DNA from: Deltaproteobacteria bacterium
Lineage (GTDB): Bacteria > Myxococcota > XYA12-FULL-58-9 > JAUUZB01
Reading direction: 5' to 3'
DNA: 6,075 bases
NCBI GenBank assembly: GCA_030590185.1
Contig: JAUUZB010000293.1
Location: forward strand, 1 to 6,075
Part shown: positions 5,333 through 6,075 of the stretch, piece by piece
How positions within the stretch are numbered: position 1 is the first letter of the stretch
How the letters are laid out: each line of letters begins with the position of its first letter
The notes under the pieces: model-generated
Told to the model about the DNA's origin: nothing
Seen by the model: the letters and a program-made list of their open reading frames with translations, nothing else
Databases searched by the model: none
Program-made: the position numbers and the translations under genes

Positions 5333-5752
5333 ATCGAAGCCGTCGAGAACCGCGCACGTACAGCCCTGGAGCGATGGAAGGAGATCGTCACAGTCCTCCT
5401 CGACACACGCGCCGTCGTTATCCGCGTCGAAGCAAGTGTCACAGCCGTCAGGTATGCCGTCTTGGTCGCCATCGATGCGATCGTCGAAGTCTGGACAGAG
5501 GTCCTCGGCGTCGCAGATCCCGTCCTCGTCCGAATCGCCGCTGTCGTTGTCGCCAAGGCAGAGGTCACAGCCCGAGGCGATACCGTCGTCGTCCGGGTCG
5601 AGGTTGTCATCGTGGCCTGGGCATAGGTCTTCGGCATCGCAGACCTCATCCCCGTCAGCATCAGGGCAATTGCAGGCCGGCAACGAGGGTGCGACCGAGA
5701 GCGCCAAGATCGTGAGCGCGCAGCGGTGAGAGAACGCCAGCGACGGGATCAC
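4322..5752 (-). CDS. secreted protein with TSP3-like calcium repeats and a seven-blade propeller
   Basis: From the GTG at 5750-5752 the gene encodes 476 residues. A signal peptide covers about 1-26 (MIPSLAFSHRCALTILALSV then APSLPA), with Cys27 either lipidated (L-P-A-C, an imperfect lipobox) or next to a signal peptidase I cut. Residues 30-131 are Asp- and Cys-rich units of the DxDxDGxxDxxDxCP type, as in thrombospondin type 3 repeats, which bind calcium. Residues about 141-476 hold repeating strands such as IAIDADGNKWF and the motif LDDxGTPxDxTDD, giving about seven blades like the two-component-regulator propeller family. The GTG is preferred to a longer frame starting at 5923: it overlaps the upstream stop as GTGA, has GGGGG about eight bases upstream, and begins a signal peptide. 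Translation is probably coupled to the upstream cysteine-rich gene. nuoA follows 43 bases later. There is no kinase domain, so signalling is not implied; ligand binding at the surface is a guess. Confidence 0.82.
   Translation of the reverse strand: MIPSLAFSHRCALTILALSVAPSLPACNCPDADGDEVCDAEDLCPGHDDNLDPDDDGIASGCDLCLGDNDSGDSDEDGICDAEDLCPDFDDRIDGDQDGIPDGCDTCFDADNDGACVEEDCDDLLPSLQGCTCAVLDGFDGAEKIVIDSDGGKWFSHWHSLSYLDDNGTPADATDDVAVSFSAEDGVPYGPIIDIAAGNDGGLWFIAGRELYFLDHGGTPADRTDDVIALVRTVGCTGEADSATHIVLAPDGSIWIGMSCGVFRLDDSGTPTDGSDDHLAQFTCEGALAGRGVMSIAFEPAGGVWVGTWNGALFLDVGVTPTHVWDGPCTNFEERDGLVATPVDDIAIDADGNKWFVSDSHLSFLDDGDTPGEKDNDTWIAFGLHDSRLANDFSAMAIDDAGRKWFAADLGEDIVMFDDNATPVLKRDDNWVSMMERCGGDGFGYAMFQTIAITYTGTFTEIWATGDGPLIHIAVE
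5360..5665 (-). repeat. TSP3-like Asp-rich calcium-binding units
   Basis: Three imperfect units (residues about 30-62, 69-104 and 109-131 of the protein) share D-x-D-x-DG, then D-x-x-D-x-CP, with Asp at alternate positions and cysteines that can link neighbouring units. DAEDLCP occurs twice (39-45 and 81-87). The third unit is shorter and degenerate. Confidence 0.8.
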
Positions 5753-6075
5753 GGTGAGCCCCCATGACGTCGGAAGCGTGGGGGTTGGCGGCGACCTCTC
5801 GTCGAGGCGAGAGCGAGCAACGCGGCGATCCCCATCAAGAATACGACCCGCGGCAGACCGGCGCAGCCCATCTGTCCAGATTCGGAGGTACAGACTAGGC
5901 AGGGGTCTGCGCCCGCTTCGCAATAATCTTCGTCCCCATCGCGGCAGGCCCAGTCCTCTTGCGCGGCGGCATTGCCACAGCGGTCGCCGCGTTCACGATC
6001 CACGCAGAGGGCCCGAAGGTCCGAGATGCACGCCAGGCACGGCGAGTCCCCGGCGGGGCAAACGTCGGTGAATGC
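5749..6075 (-). CDS. C-terminal part of a cysteine-rich protein with a membrane-anchor tail (5' end outside the window)
   Basis: The frame is open from the right edge to TGA 5749-5751, giving 108 residues. It is rich in cysteine and has two matching units: CPAGDSPCLACISDLRALC and CEAGADPCLVCTSESGQMGC, each C-x6-C-x2-C then x7 or x8 to the next C. After the last cysteine comes AGLPRVVFLMGIAALLALAS, a single membrane helix, then TRGRRQPPRFRRHGGSP. A Cys, a hydrophobic helix and an arginine cluster at the end resemble the MYXO-CTERM type of C-terminal sorting signal, but this tail runs about 12 residues past the first arginines, which is longer than usual. A GTG at 6001-6003 could start a short protein of 84 residues, but the cysteine unit lies upstream of it, so the gene most likely begins outside the window. 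It overlaps the next gene by four bases and is probably in one operon with it. Confidence 0.7.
   Translation of the reverse strand, partial: AFTDVCPAGDSPCLACISDLRALCVDRERGDRCGNAAAQEDWACRDGDEDYCEAGADPCLVCTSESGQMGCAGLPRVVFLMGIAALLALASTRGRRQPPRFRRHGGSP

Noticed and set aside
5753..5923. An N-terminal extension of the propeller protein by 57 residues
   Set aside because: The extension is arginine-rich without structure and overlaps the cysteine-patterned end of the upstream gene in another frame. The GTG at 5752 begins a signal peptide and has a G-rich site upstream.

Overview
The window is GC-rich DNA from what is most likely a member of the Myxococcota or a related deltaproteobacterial-type lineage. 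The clues are a complex I (NADH:quinone oxidoreductase) operon of that style, a cysteine-rich lipoprotein with a long Gly/Thr linker and repeated six-cysteine modules, and a secreted protein with thrombospondin type 3-like calcium-binding repeats. The lineage is inferred from family style and not from a database search.

Reading down the minus strand from the right edge: (1) the C-terminal part of a cysteine-rich protein that ends in a membrane helix and an arginine-rich tail (5749-6075, open at the edge). (2) Overlapping it by four bases, a secreted or lipid-anchored protein with TSP3-like Asp repeats and about seven propeller blades (4322-5752). (3) nuoA, nuoB and nuoC, tightly packed (2758-4278). 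(4) A gap of about 160 bp with weak hairpins and a possible promoter. (5) A cysteine-rich putative lipoprotein (1607-2596) whose natural start seems to be cut off by an in-frame amber codon. (6) On the plus strand and convergent with it, a gene for a thioredoxin-like domain fused to a PhnD-like periplasmic binding domain (247-1602). (7) At the left edge, again on the minus strand, the first 35 codons of nuoD (1-107).

The main architectural point is that nuoC and nuoD, normally adjacent or fused, are separated by about 2.65 kb carrying two envelope-type genes, one of them on the opposite strand. nuoD therefore needs its own promoter, and a plausible one is visible in the 139-bp divergent region it shares with the redoxin-PhnD gene. 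NuoA, NuoB, NuoC and NuoD would build the membrane-proximal part of complex I: the A subunit in the membrane, and B, C and D in the Q module that carries cluster N2 and the quinone site. The other genes all look exported, rich in cysteine or calcium-ligand Asp residues. No functional link between them and complex I can be shown from sequence alone. No RNA genes, CRISPR arrays, insertion sequences or transposase genes were seen.
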